Assembly (NCBI GenBank): GCA_021108035.1
Contig: JAIORQ010000078.1
Location: 1 to 43,192 of the forward strand
Source of the DNA: Bacteroidales bacterium
Lineage (GTDB): Bacteria; Bacteroidota; Bacteroidia; Bacteroidales; JAADGE01
DNA length: 43,192 nucleotides
Direction of reading: 5' to 3'
A program made the position numbers and the translations under genes. Shown in pieces: positions 33,258-42,098 of this stretch (positions within the stretch are counted from its first letter, which is position 1; each line of letters starts with the position of its first letter). The notes beneath the pieces are model-generated. The model was given only the letters and a program-made list of their open reading frames with translations. It made no database searches and was not told the origin of the DNA.

Positions 33258-34004
33258 ATGCTTGAAATTAAGGACATATATAAATCATTTGGTGAGCAGA
33301 AAGTACTTCAAGGTGCAAATATGTCAATTAAGCAAGGAAAGATATACACAATGGTGGGGGGAAACGGAACCGGGAAAACCACACTTTTTAATTTAATTAC
33401 CGGTTTTCTTAAGCCTGACAAAGGAGAGATTTTGCTTAGTAACAAACGACTTGATAAACTTTCTCCGATTAAAATTAATTCTAAAGGAATTACTAGAACA
33501 TTTCAAGATTTGAGAATTATTAATCAATTAACTGTAAAAGAAAATATCTTATTATCATTCAAAAATAATCCCGGAGAAAAAATATTTAACTCATTTTTGC
33601 CTTACGGGATTTTTAAAAAGAAATATGATGACTTTTTAGAAAAAACGGAATTGATTCTTGAGAAAGTCCATTTGAAAGTAGTTGAGAATAACCTTGCAGA
33701 TGAAATTTCATATGGACAACAAAAACTGCTGACCATCGGATGTTGTCTTGCTAACGATGCACAACTTCTGTTATTGGATGAACCTGTTGCCGGAATTGAT
33801 AAAGATAATTATACAAGAATTTATGATCTGATTTTAGGACTAAAAAAAGAAGGAAGAACTATTTTGCAAATAGAACATAATCACAAATTTGTTGAAAGTC
33901 TATCTGACGAGATTTTGTTTTTAAATACCGGGAAAGTAGTTGCATTTGAGAATTACAAATCATTTGTTAATGACCAAATTGTAAAAGAAACTTACTTTAA
34001 TTAA
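33258..34004 (+). CDS. livG: branched-chain amino acid-type ABC transporter ATP-binding protein LivG
   Basis: This 248-residue cytoplasmic ATPase belongs to the LivG group of the HAAT importers. It has Walker A GGNGTGKT (34-41), the LivG-type segment GITRTFQDLRIINQLTVKEN, signature ISYGQQK, Walker B LLLLDEP and an H-loop in IEHNH. Length is normal. It is the first gene of a row of ten + strand genes; its stop overlaps the livF start by one base. Confidence 0.88.
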   Translation: MLEIKDIYKSFGEQKVLQGANMSIKQGKIYTMVGGNGTGKTTLFNLITGFLKPDKGEILLSNKRLDKLSPIKINSKGITRTFQDLRIINQLTVKENILLSFKNNPGEKIFNSFLPYGIFKKKYDDFLEKTELILEKVHLKVVENNLADEISYGQQKLLTIGCCLANDAQLLLLDEPVAGIDKDNYTRIYDLILGLKKEGRTILQIEHNHKFVESLSDEILFLNTGKVVAFENYKSFVNDQIVKETYFN

Positions 34005-34645
34005 TGTTAGAAATAAAAAACATATCATCCGGTTACGGTAAAAAGCAAGTGCTTTATAATGTTTCTTTACATGTTAAAAAAGGTGAAGTTGTGTTGCTTA
34101 CCGGTGGCAACGGCTCCGGCAAGTCAACTTTATTAAAGTGCATTTATAATCTGCTTCCTTGTTGGTCAGGAGAGATATTTTTCAAAGGAGAAAAGATAAA
34201 CAGTTTAATACCATCTGATTTAATTAGTAAAGGTATTGTTTATATTCCTCAAAAGGATTTCTATTTTGAGAACCTTACGGTTGAAGAAAATCTGCAAATA
34301 TCAGGAAATATTTTACCCAAAACAGAATTAAAAGAAAGAATTGCAGAAGTATATGAATTAACCGGATTAACCAAATTCAGAAAGCGTAAACCCTTTGATT
34401 TAAGCGGGGGGGAACGTAAAATATTGGCATTCTGTATGGGTTTAATTCACAATCCGAAATTTTTATTATTTGATGAGCCGTTTGCCGGTGTAGATGCCAA
34501 AAATACTGCCACTTTACTAAAACTTTTTAAAGAGACAATAATAAATACTGAAAACAGCATAATAATTGTAGAGCATAAAGATGATGCCAAGCAATTATTC
34601 ACTCGAAAAATAAATATGGAATTAGGAATAATTAAATCAAATTAG
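34004..34645 (+). CDS. livF: branched-chain amino acid-type ABC transporter ATP-binding protein LivF
   Basis: This 213-residue partner ATPase has Walker A GGNGSGKS (34-41), Q-loop YIPQKDFYFENLTVEENL, signature LSGGERK, Walker B FLLFDEPFAGVD and H-loop VEHKDD. It is about 20 residues shorter than typical LivF at the C-terminus. It pairs with LivG to drive the LivH/LivM permease encoded downstream. One base separates it from the next gene. Confidence 0.86.
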   Translation: MLEIKNISSGYGKKQVLYNVSLHVKKGEVVLLTGGNGSGKSTLLKCIYNLLPCWSGEIFFKGEKINSLIPSDLISKGIVYIPQKDFYFENLTVEENLQISGNILPKTELKERIAEVYELTGLTKFRKRKPFDLSGGERKILAFCMGLIHNPKFLLFDEPFAGVDAKNTATLLKLFKETIINTENSIIIVEHKDDAKQLFTRKINMELGIIKSN

Positions 34646-34646
34646 A

Positions 34647-35294
34647 ATGGAGAAGAATTTATTGCTTTTTTCAGGTTCTTCTGACCCAACAATGGGGGAG
34701 TACCCAAAACGATATGATTTAATAATTTCGGAAGCAAAAGAGAGAGGGTATAACTATGTTCAATTATTGAATTGGATCGGTCAAAAATCATCGAATACCA
34801 AAGGTGTGTTTTCAATGCAAAACGCATTAATTGATGCAATCCCTACAATTCAGAAATATAATGAATTAAAACATAGTTTTGATATAATTGCATTCAGTTG
34901 GGGGTGCGGTGTTGCTTTAAGAAGTTTGCAATCTTTTGAACACCTGAAATATTTAAATAAAATTATTCTATGGGGAATAACTCCATATTGGAAAGAGTAT
35001 GAGGTAATGGAAATAAATAAATACAAATCAACTATTGATGCTTATAATTATTGTGGATGTATTGTTGATAATGATTATTTCAAACATCAAGTTCCGGTTG
35101 AATACTTATTACACAACTATAATAGAAAAACTCAATTAAAAATTGGTGCAGGATGTAAGGGTGGCGATAATATTTTTTTGAAATATGTTGAAAATATCAT
35201 TGAAAATCCATTAATTAGTTTTTATTACCTTAAAAATATCGGACATGTTGTTACTTCGTTTGATAAAGATTATATTAATTTTATGTTTAATTAA
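34647..35294 (+). CDS. alpha/beta-hydrolase-like protein
   Basis: This 215-residue soluble protein fits a minimal alpha/beta-hydrolase: strand LLLFSGSSDPT at the start, nucleophile elbow IAFSWGCGVAL with Ser84 (small-x-Ser-x-small) and a C-terminal histidine in NIGHVVTS (H200); an acid may be in GGDNIF or IVDNDY. It lacks a signal peptide. Placement between livF and livK with 1- and 16-base gaps implies a role tied to the transported substrate, for example ester or thioester hydrolysis; this is inference. The family is not recognised exactly. Confidence 0.55.
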   Translation: MEKNLLLFSGSSDPTMGEYPKRYDLIISEAKERGYNYVQLLNWIGQKSSNTKGVFSMQNALIDAIPTIQKYNELKHSFDIIAFSWGCGVALRSLQSFEHLKYLNKIILWGITPYWKEYEVMEINKYKSTIDAYNYCGCIVDNDYFKHQVPVEYLLHNYNRKTQLKIGAGCKGGDNIFLKYVENIIENPLISFYYLKNIGHVVTSFDKDYINFMFN

Positions 35295-35310
35295 CTTAAA
35301 TTGAAAAAAT

Positions 35311-36402
35311 ATGAGAAAGTACATTTTATTTATTTTAGCAGCACTTTTATTTTTTTCTTGCGACACATCTAATGATGAAATTGTAATCGGAGCAATTTTA
35401 CCCCTTACCGGTGATGCTGCAAGTTATGGAATATCGGCTAAGGAAGGTTATGAGTTAGCAATCCAAGAAGTTAATTCAAATTATCCTGATAGAACTATTT
35501 TGCTTAAATTTGAGGATAGCAAGGCTCTTCCCAAAGAAGCTGTAAATGCTTACTTGAAATTAAAAAGTACCTTTGCCCCATCAATATTTTTTGGTTTGTT
35601 ATCTAGCCCTGAAGTATTATCAGTTGCTCCTATGGCTGAAAAAGACAAAACAATTATATTTTCGTCAGGGGCTTCTTCACCCTTAATTTCGTTATCAGGT
35701 GATTATATCTTTAGAGATGTACCTTCTGACTTACTTGAAGCCGGGCTTATGGCAGAAACTGCAATTAACGAGTTAGGTATTAATAAAATAGCTATTATCT
35801 ATATTAATAGCGATTATGGTATTGGCGTATTAAATAAGTTTAAAGAAAGATTTGAGGAGTTAGGAGGAGAGTTAGTTGCCGAAGAATCATATAATTCAAA
35901 TCAAACTGATTTTAAGACGTATTTATTAAAAATAAAAAACAGTCAGCCTGACGGTATTTATTTTATTGGTTACAAAGAGCTTGGTCGTATAGTTAAACAA
36001 GCAAAAGAGTTAAATGTAGAAGCTCAATATTTAAGTAATGCACTTTTTGAAGATCCTGAAATATTAGAAATTGCAGGAAATGCTGCTGAAAATTTAATTT
36101 TCACCACCTTTTATTTTGATTCAGAAAGTACAGACCCCAGAACCAGTGAATTTGTTAAGAATTATAAAAATAAATATGGCAAGTCTCCTGATGGTTTTGC
36201 CGTAGCTGCATATGACGCAATACATGTCGTATTTAAAGCATTAGGGAATAAAGAAGTGAATTCAGAGACTATAAAATCAAGCCTGTATCAACTAAATGAG
36301 TTTAACGGATTACTTGGGAAATTTAAATTTGATAAGAATGGTGATGTTATTTTACCTGTTAAATTAAAAATTGTTAAAAATAATGAATTTATCAACTATT
36401 AA
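35311..36402 (+). CDS. livK: branched-chain amino acid-type substrate-binding lipoprotein LivK
   Basis: This 363-residue protein has a lipoprotein signal with lipobox LFFSC (Cys17), so it is anchored in the envelope. The mature part is a type I periplasmic binding protein (Peripla_BP_6): EIVIGAILPLTGDAASYGIS at the start, AVAPMAEKDKTIIFSSG-like VAPMAEKDKTIIFSSGAS, KIAIIYINSDYGIGV and FAVAAYDAIHVVFKAL. It delivers the ligand to LivH/LivM. The ligand could be an amino acid, a short amide or another small acid; the sequence does not decide. Confidence 0.9.
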   Translation: MRKYILFILAALLFFSCDTSNDEIVIGAILPLTGDAASYGISAKEGYELAIQEVNSNYPDRTILLKFEDSKALPKEAVNAYLKLKSTFAPSIFFGLLSSPEVLSVAPMAEKDKTIIFSSGASSPLISLSGDYIFRDVPSDLLEAGLMAETAINELGINKIAIIYINSDYGIGVLNKFKERFEELGGELVAEESYNSNQTDFKTYLLKIKNSQPDGIYFIGYKELGRIVKQAKELNVEAQYLSNALFEDPEILEIAGNAAENLIFTTFYFDSESTDPRTSEFVKNYKNKYGKSPDGFAVAAYDAIHVVFKALGNKEVNSETIKSSLYQLNEFNGLLGKFKFDKNGDVILPVKLKIVKNNEFINY

Positions 36403-36414
36403 TTAATTGTTATT

Positions 36415-36573
36415 ATGCCGGGATATAAAGGAAAAAAGGAATTATTTCCAAAAAAATATATTGATAATTTGAATCAAAAATACTCAAAGCATTTAGATAA
36501 ACTTATCAAAAAATACCAACAAATCAGTTACAATGAGCGAGATATTATCAGAAATTCAGCAAAAGGCAAATGA
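36415..36573 (+). CDS. small lysine-rich ORF
   Basis: The 52-codon frame (MPGYKGKKELFPKKYIDNLN onward) begins 12 bases after livK and overlaps the isoprenyl synthase start by 41 bases. It is very basic and helical in the middle (QKYSKHLDKLIKKYQQ). Its position inside a tight operon supports it, but a chance frame cannot be excluded. Confidence 0.4.
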   Translation: MPGYKGKKELFPKKYIDNLNQKYSKHLDKLIKKYQQISYNERDIIRNSAKGK

Positions 36574-37537
36574 AACAAATGCTTTGATTCTTGATTATAT
36601 CAAACAAAATAATGATATCATTAATCATGATTTGTTTCCTATTTTTGAATATGCACTTGAAATTATTTCAGTTTATCGGGAAAGGGCTTTTATTATTAAA
36701 ACAGTAGGCAGTTACGTTGGCTTGCCGTCAGAAATAATGAAACCTTTAATGATTTCTGCTGAATTGATTATTTTGTCTGCATATATTAAAGATGATATTA
36801 TTGATGAAGCTATAACAAGAGATGGTATGAAGACAGTTCATCAAAAATATGGACTAAAAAGTGCAATTTTGATGTCAGATATTATACTTGGTATTGGATA
36901 CAAATTAATATATGACTCTATCGAAAAATATAAATTAAATTTAGAACTCATAAATTTTATAAACAGAGCTTACCTAAATCTATGTATCGGGCAATCCAAA
37001 AAAAATATTAATATTGTTGACATTTCTCCTGAGAAAGTTGAAAGACTGGCATTTTTAAGAGCCGGTGATATAATAGGAACATTTTCAAGTTTGCCTGCTT
37101 TAATAATTAACGACAAAAAGCTGACTAAATCGTTTTATGATTATGGCAGATGGCTTGGTATTTCTCTTCAATTTAAAAATGATTTTGAAGATTTTTCGAT
37201 TAATGATACTCATTTTGATAATTCAAATTTTCAGGATATAATATTCAAACAGCCGAACATTTTATTATCTTATTTTTCAAATCACTATACTTCCATTACG
37301 AACACAAAAAAAAAGGTATTTGATAAATATTGGGGAAACCAAAATAATTCTTTTGTTTCTCAACAAGATAAAGAACAAATTATAGAACTGTTTGCAGAGT
37401 ATAATATAATAAATGATGCATATAACCATTTGGGAAAATTATGCGAAAATTCTATCCATGCAATAAAAAACCTTAAGATATCACCTGAAAAAACTACTCT
37501 TTTAGAGTTTATTAAACTTATTTATCATTTGAATTGA
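36533..37537 (+). CDS. isoprenyl diphosphate synthase (polyprenyl synthetase family)
   Basis: This 334-residue protein has an isoprenyl-synthase fold. The first aspartate-rich motif is DDIID (87-91) in IKDDIIDEAITRDG, and the second is NDFED (216-220) in LQFKNDFEDF, a weakened DDxxD. Such enzymes condense isopentenyl diphosphate with allylic diphosphates to make polyprenyl chains. Its place inside a Liv transporter operon is odd. The changed second motif could alter chain length or activity. The next gene starts five bases downstream. Confidence 0.8.
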   Translation: MSEILSEIQQKANETNALILDYIKQNNDIINHDLFPIFEYALEIISVYRERAFIIKTVGSYVGLPSEIMKPLMISAELIILSAYIKDDIIDEAITRDGMKTVHQKYGLKSAILMSDIILGIGYKLIYDSIEKYKLNLELINFINRAYLNLCIGQSKKNINIVDISPEKVERLAFLRAGDIIGTFSSLPALIINDKKLTKSFYDYGRWLGISLQFKNDFEDFSINDTHFDNSNFQDIIFKQPNILLSYFSNHYTSITNTKKKVFDKYWGNQNNSFVSQQDKEQIIELFAEYNIINDAYNHLGKLCENSIHAIKNLKISPEKTTLLEFIKLIYHLN

Positions 37538-37542
37538 TTATT

Positions 37543-39045
37543 ATGAGTGAGAAACTAAAAAATATTTTCAACATTAATTATAAGGTAGAAATTGCATTAG
37601 TTCTTTCTATTTTACTTATTGCTTGTTTTTCGACAAATGGTTTAGATTCAGCATACTATGAAATGATAATTTTATTTGTATTAATTATTTTGCTATTTAT
37701 TTGTATTTACATTAAAAAGATATATTCTTTAGTTTTTCCTGTTTATTTATTATTAAGTTTAGTTTTATCCTTATTTACTGCACACTTAGCCTTTAAGTAT
37801 AATAATGTATCAGTTAATGAGTATTGGTATTTCATTGAAGGGATATATAAATATCATTTTTTATATAATCTTATTAGTTTTCTTTCATTTTTATTATTAG
37901 GGATTCTATTTTACAAAAGTAGTTTCGCAAAATACATAAAATTGAAAATACATAATACTCCTATTTATTTTATAAGGAAAATTGCAACTAATACCGAGTA
38001 TTTTATTATTGCAATAATTATTGCAGGTCTTAGCCCTATCATTTTAACTTATTTAGCAAATGACTTATTAGATGAGAAAATTCATGGTTCGTTTCTTGGT
38101 GTTTCTTATACTATAGTTGGAATATTCTTTACTATCCTGATTTACTTCAAGATGAAAGATAAAACAATAACTCTTATTGAGTATATGAATACATTTATTA
38201 GAATATTGGAGCATTCGGCAACAAATGACAAGGTCTTTATAATTGCTCCTACTTTATTCGTAGGTCATGAACATAGTAAAGGGCTACATGGAAGATTTAA
38301 AGAGACATTGTTTGAAAGAATAGAATTGAACGTAGATATTAATATAGCAAACCTGCCTATTCAAAATAAAAAATTGGAACTAATATCTGATTCTGATACA
38401 AATATTTTTTTAAAAAATATTAAATATGGATTGGTAAGGACGGATAAGTTAAGTGAAAAAAATGATAATAAATATAAAAGTGCAAAGAAATTTCTTTTTA
38501 ATAAAGGTTTAGTGCAAAAAAAAATTGTAGATAAAGACGGCATAACTCCAGAAGAAAAGAAAAAGAATGAACTCTTAAGACAAGAAATAAATAAAAATAA
38601 AGGGTTGTTTGATTTTCACTGGGATTATTATAATTTTTTAAATAATAAATCAATGAATGAACGAAAGATTGCTATTCATTATCAAGAACTAATTTCATTT
38701 TATCAAAAATTATTATTCAAATTAGATGAAAATAAGCATAGTAATAAAATAAAGAAACTCCATTGGAATTATTATAATAACCCTTATTTAAATAAATCAT
38801 ATTTTGATAAGGCTAATAATTTCCAAGATAAAAGAGAAAAGGAATCAAATAATTCTTTTAAATCAAATTTTTTTGCTGTTGCTAATGTTACTCAAGGTAT
38901 GTACTATTTTGGTCAATATAGAATTTTCAATGATAGAGATCAAGAATTTCATGGGACTGTCTTTGATAATAAACTTATTGGGAATCAGATGGATAAACTT
39001 TTAAGCGATTTTATTAAAGAATATCCTGAAAATCTAATAAATTGA
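37543..39045 (+). CDS. multi-spanning membrane protein with large cytoplasmic domain, unknown
   Basis: From ATG 37543 this gives 500 residues (a TTG nine bases upstream overlaps the previous stop and is less likely). Six or so hydrophobic helices occupy residues about 15-205. A soluble region from residue 230 begins with the strand KVFIIAPTLFVGHEHSKG and is very lysine/asparagine rich, with two copies of a HWxYYN pattern (FHWDYYNF and LHWNYYNN). The final 50 residues (TQGMYYFGQYRIFNDRDQEF onward) look like a folded domain. I do not recognise the family. Its operon place suggests a partner of the isoprenyl synthase or of the transporter. Confidence 0.6.
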   Translation: MSEKLKNIFNINYKVEIALVLSILLIACFSTNGLDSAYYEMIILFVLIILLFICIYIKKIYSLVFPVYLLLSLVLSLFTAHLAFKYNNVSVNEYWYFIEGIYKYHFLYNLISFLSFLLLGILFYKSSFAKYIKLKIHNTPIYFIRKIATNTEYFIIAIIIAGLSPIILTYLANDLLDEKIHGSFLGVSYTIVGIFFTILIYFKMKDKTITLIEYMNTFIRILEHSATNDKVFIIAPTLFVGHEHSKGLHGRFKETLFERIELNVDINIANLPIQNKKLELISDSDTNIFLKNIKYGLVRTDKLSEKNDNKYKSAKKFLFNKGLVQKKIVDKDGITPEEKKKNELLRQEINKNKGLFDFHWDYYNFLNNKSMNERKIAIHYQELISFYQKLLFKLDENKHSNKIKKLHWNYYNNPYLNKSYFDKANNFQDKREKESNNSFKSNFFAVANVTQGMYYFGQYRIFNDRDQEFHGTVFDNKLIGNQMDKLLSDFIKEYPENLIN

Positions 39046-39072
39046 AATGTCATAGCAAATCAAATTAAAAAA

Positions 39073-39948
39073 ATGCCACAATTAATTGTAAATATTTTAT
39101 TAACAGTAAGTGTTTATCTAATAACTGCTCAATCATTTCTATTAATATATCAAACATCAAAGTTTTTTAACATAGCTCATGCAGCAATAATTACATTTGG
39201 TGCTTATTTTACATTTACTTTTTCTCAAATATTATCTTTTCATATAATTCCTTCAATTGCTTTATCTGTATTCATTTCAATTTTGATAGGAGTTGGAACA
39301 GAATTTTTTGTTTTTCGATTTCTACGTAAGAAAAATAATCATCCCTATATTATGTTAATTAGTTCATTAGGGATTTATATTGTTTTTCAAAATCTTATTT
39401 TAATCATTTGGGGTTCGCAAACTAAATTAATTCGACCTTCACAAGTTAATGTAGGAAATGAATTTTTTGGTGCCTATATAACAGACATTCAAATAAGTAC
39501 TATTATTATTGTTATTCTGCTGTTTACAGGAACAATTGTTTTCTTGAATAAAATAAATTTAGGCAAACAAATGCGTGCAGTTTCTTCAAATAGAGAGCTT
39601 GCAAATATATTTGGAATTAAGTCAAACAACGTTATTCTGTATTCATTTGGTATTGGTTCAGGTTTGGCTGCAATAGCCGGTATTTTAGTTGCATTTGATA
39701 CCGATATGATTCCGACTATGGGTTTTAATTTACTTCTGTATGGTGTTGTAACTATGATAATTGGCGGAATTGGTAGCACCGGAGGTTTAATAGCCGGCTC
39801 TTTATTGCTTGCTAGTGCTCAACATCTCGGAGCATATTATATTGACAGTATATGGATGGATACCATTGCATATATAATTCTAATATTATTTCTAATTTGG
39901 AAACCTTTAGGTTTTAGTGGCAAAAGGCTTAAAAAGATTGAGTTGTAA
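39073..39948 (+). CDS. livH: branched-chain amino acid-type ABC transporter permease LivH
   Basis: This 291-residue inner-membrane permease has the LivH start pattern LLTVSVYLITAQSFLLIYQT, the NIAHAAIITFGAYF block (LivH LAHGAxxMxGAY type), the coupling segment GKQMRAVSSNRELANIFGI and the conserved GGIGSTGGLIAGSLLLASAQ. About eight helices. It is separated from its partner livM by the two Septu-like genes. The following ATPase starts 36 bases downstream in AT-rich DNA. Confidence 0.9.
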   Translation: MPQLIVNILLTVSVYLITAQSFLLIYQTSKFFNIAHAAIITFGAYFTFTFSQILSFHIIPSIALSVFISILIGVGTEFFVFRFLRKKNNHPYIMLISSLGIYIVFQNLILIIWGSQTKLIRPSQVNVGNEFFGAYITDIQISTIIIVILLFTGTIVFLNKINLGKQMRAVSSNRELANIFGIKSNNVILYSFGIGSGLAAIAGILVAFDTDMIPTMGFNLLLYGVVTMIIGGIGSTGGLIAGSLLLASAQHLGAYYIDSIWMDTIAYIILILFLIWKPLGFSGKRLKKIEL

Positions 39949-39984
39949 TTATTTAAATTTGTAAAAAAATTAATAATAATATAT

Positions 39985-41250
39985 ATGTTTTTAAAAGAAA
40001 TACATCTAAAGAATTTCAGGAATTTTGATTCCTTAAGCCTGTCATTTGATAAACAGGATATGAAGAATTCGGTCAGAAAGTGGACTGTTATTCTGGGAGA
40101 AAATGGAACAGGAAAAAGTGGTATATTAAAAGCGATTGCCTTAATAATTATGGGTAGTGATGCATTAGCAGAACTGATCGGAAAACCTGAAGATTGGATC
40201 AAATATGGAAAAGATTACTGTGAAGTTACGGCTGTTATTACAACAAAGGAAAATGAAATCAGCAATTTAAAGCTGCTGATAAACAGGGGCGAATCGCTCT
40301 CGGAGATATTGAAAAAAAACGAAAAATCGTTACAATTAATTGACAGGGCAATAGACCATGCAACAAGAAACTATTTTATTGTAGGATACGGAGCTACAAG
40401 AAAGTTAAGTACCGCAAATATACAAAGCTCGAAACGAAACATTTATCGTTATAACAGAGCACAAAGTGTTGCCACATTATTTAATCCGGACGCATCGCTG
40501 CATTCCCTCGAATCATGGGCAATGGATCTTGACTATCGAAAAGAAGGAAGCGGCTTAAAAACCGTTAAGCAAGCACTTGATAAATTTTTGCCCGGTGTAA
40601 CTTTTTATAAAATTGATAAGGAAAACAGGCAATTGTTGTTCAAAACACAGGATGGTATTATCCCTCTTTCCTTGTTAAGTGATGGTTATCAAAATATGGC
40701 CGGTTGGTTGGCAGACTTATTATATCACGTTACTAACAGTTTTGATGATTATGAAACAGCATTGAAAGCAAGGGGATTATTGTTGTTGGATGAATTGGAA
40801 CTCCATTTACATCCTGTTTGGCAAAAAGAATTATTCACATTTATTAACAGATTATTGCCTAATTTCCAAATAATCACTACCACACATTCTCCACTTACTG
40901 CTCAACAGGCAGGGGAAAACGAATTGATTTATCTGGAAAGAATCAAGGGAAATATTGTCGCTAATCAATTTGAAGGATCGCCCCGGAAACTTCTTTTACA
41001 CCAGTTACTTACTTCTGATGTTTTCGGACTTTCAACTGATGAGTCGGTCTATGTTGAAAAGTTAAAAGCAGAATACAAACAATTAAAGAGCAAAGAAAAG
41101 AAATCTGAAAAAGAGAAAAAAAAGTTAACGGAGTTGAAAGAAAGCATTGAATTGCTGCCAAAAAATCCTATGTCAAACAGTTTTTTAACATCAGAGATGA
41201 AGGACCAGTTAACTGAAATCAGAAAATCACTTAAAAAAGATTTAAGATGA
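39985..41250 (+). CDS. ptuA: Septu-like anti-phage ATPase (PtuA-like)
   Basis: This 421-residue ABC/SMC-like ATPase has Walker A GENGTGKS (38-45) after the RecF-type opening LKEIHLKNFRNF, the signature-like LLSDGYQNM, Walker B LLLLDELELHLHP (D269-E270) and the switch histidine in TTTHSP (H301). The C-terminus is a charged helical tail. With the HNH protein it forms a PtuA-PtuB pair (Septu), a known phage-defence system. The genes overlap by four bases (ATGA). The pair is visibly less AT-rich than the Liv genes, which suggests separate acquisition. Confidence 0.82.
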   Translation: MFLKEIHLKNFRNFDSLSLSFDKQDMKNSVRKWTVILGENGTGKSGILKAIALIIMGSDALAELIGKPEDWIKYGKDYCEVTAVITTKENEISNLKLLINRGESLSEILKKNEKSLQLIDRAIDHATRNYFIVGYGATRKLSTANIQSSKRNIYRYNRAQSVATLFNPDASLHSLESWAMDLDYRKEGSGLKTVKQALDKFLPGVTFYKIDKENRQLLFKTQDGIIPLSLLSDGYQNMAGWLADLLYHVTNSFDDYETALKARGLLLLDELELHLHPVWQKELFTFINRLLPNFQIITTTHSPLTAQQAGENELIYLERIKGNIVANQFEGSPRKLLLHQLLTSDVFGLSTDESVYVEKLKAEYKQLKSKEKKSEKEKKKLTELKESIELLPKNPMSNSFLTSEMKDQLTEIRKSLKKDLR

Positions 41251-42098
41251 TAAAACTGGAAAGAATAAGAACAGAAGAAGCAATCCACGAAAACTTCAGA
41301 GGAGACAAGCGTGTTGAATTTGAAAAAGAGTTGTTGTCAGAACACAGAAAAGTTTGCAGAAAGGAAATTGAAAAGCATAAATTCCCAAGCAAATGGGGTG
41401 TTGTAAAAGATCAGCTTTTTGAAGAAACATTAAAAAAGTGTGCATACTGCGAATCTCCCACAGCTGTTGTAGCATACGGAGATGTAGAGCATTACCGTCC
41501 AAAAAGTAAATATTGGTGGCTGGCTTATAATTATGATAATTATTTGGTTTCCTGCACAATTTGCAATCAAAAATATAAAAAAGCGAAATTCCCCATTTTG
41601 AACCATAAGATGAATGCTCCCCCGATAAAGTCAAATACAACTGATGATTATATTGATAAGAAAGCAGGCTCTTTCACTCCTGATCCCCTGAATAGTAATG
41701 AAGGTTTGGACATAAATGAGTTTATCAAAATGCATAAGGATGAACGTCCGTTACTAATTAATCCCTATTTTGATGATCCGCAGAAATACTTTATCTGGAA
41801 TGTGGATACTACATTGGAAGAAGTTGAATTGGTTCCTGTAACAAATGATGATTTTTCAGAGAAATGTGTCAAAGCTGCGGAAGATGCTTATGGTTTAAAC
41901 AGAGATGAATTGAAAAAACTCAGGTATGAGGTTTATTTAAATTACAGCACACATAAACTGATTGTGTGTTATATTGGAATTCCCGGACCTGTTAAAGAAA
42001 AAAGTCAGATTATAATCAATAGGTTATTGGAAGACAATCAACCTTATGCAGGCATGTTGAAATATTTTGAAAATATACCGGTAACTGAACTACCGTAA
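41247..42098 (+). CDS. ptuB: Septu-like HNH endonuclease (PtuB-like)
   Basis: This 283-residue nuclease has a zinc-bound HNH core: CAYC (65-68), DVEHYRPKS (79-87, the DxEHxRPK motif), WWLAYNYDNYLVSC and CTICNQK (103-109). This text is typical of PtuB and retron-associated HNH nucleases (TIGR02646-like). It is coupled to ptuA by an ATGA overlap. Its stop TAA at 42096-42098 is immediately followed by the livM ATG at 42099. Confidence 0.85.
   Translation: MIKLERIRTEEAIHENFRGDKRVEFEKELLSEHRKVCRKEIEKHKFPSKWGVVKDQLFEETLKKCAYCESPTAVVAYGDVEHYRPKSKYWWLAYNYDNYLVSCTICNQKYKKAKFPILNHKMNAPPIKSNTTDDYIDKKAGSFTPDPLNSNEGLDINEFIKMHKDERPLLINPYFDDPQKYFIWNVDTTLEEVELVPVTNDDFSEKCVKAAEDAYGLNRDELKKLRYEVYLNYSTHKLIVCYIGIPGPVKEKSQIIINRLLEDNQPYAGMLKYFENIPVTELP

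Noticed and set aside
39985-42098. Retron reverse transcriptase next to the Septu-like pair
   Set aside because: PtuAB-like pairs can accompany retrons, but no reverse transcriptase motif (YADD) or ncRNA-like segment is present nearby.
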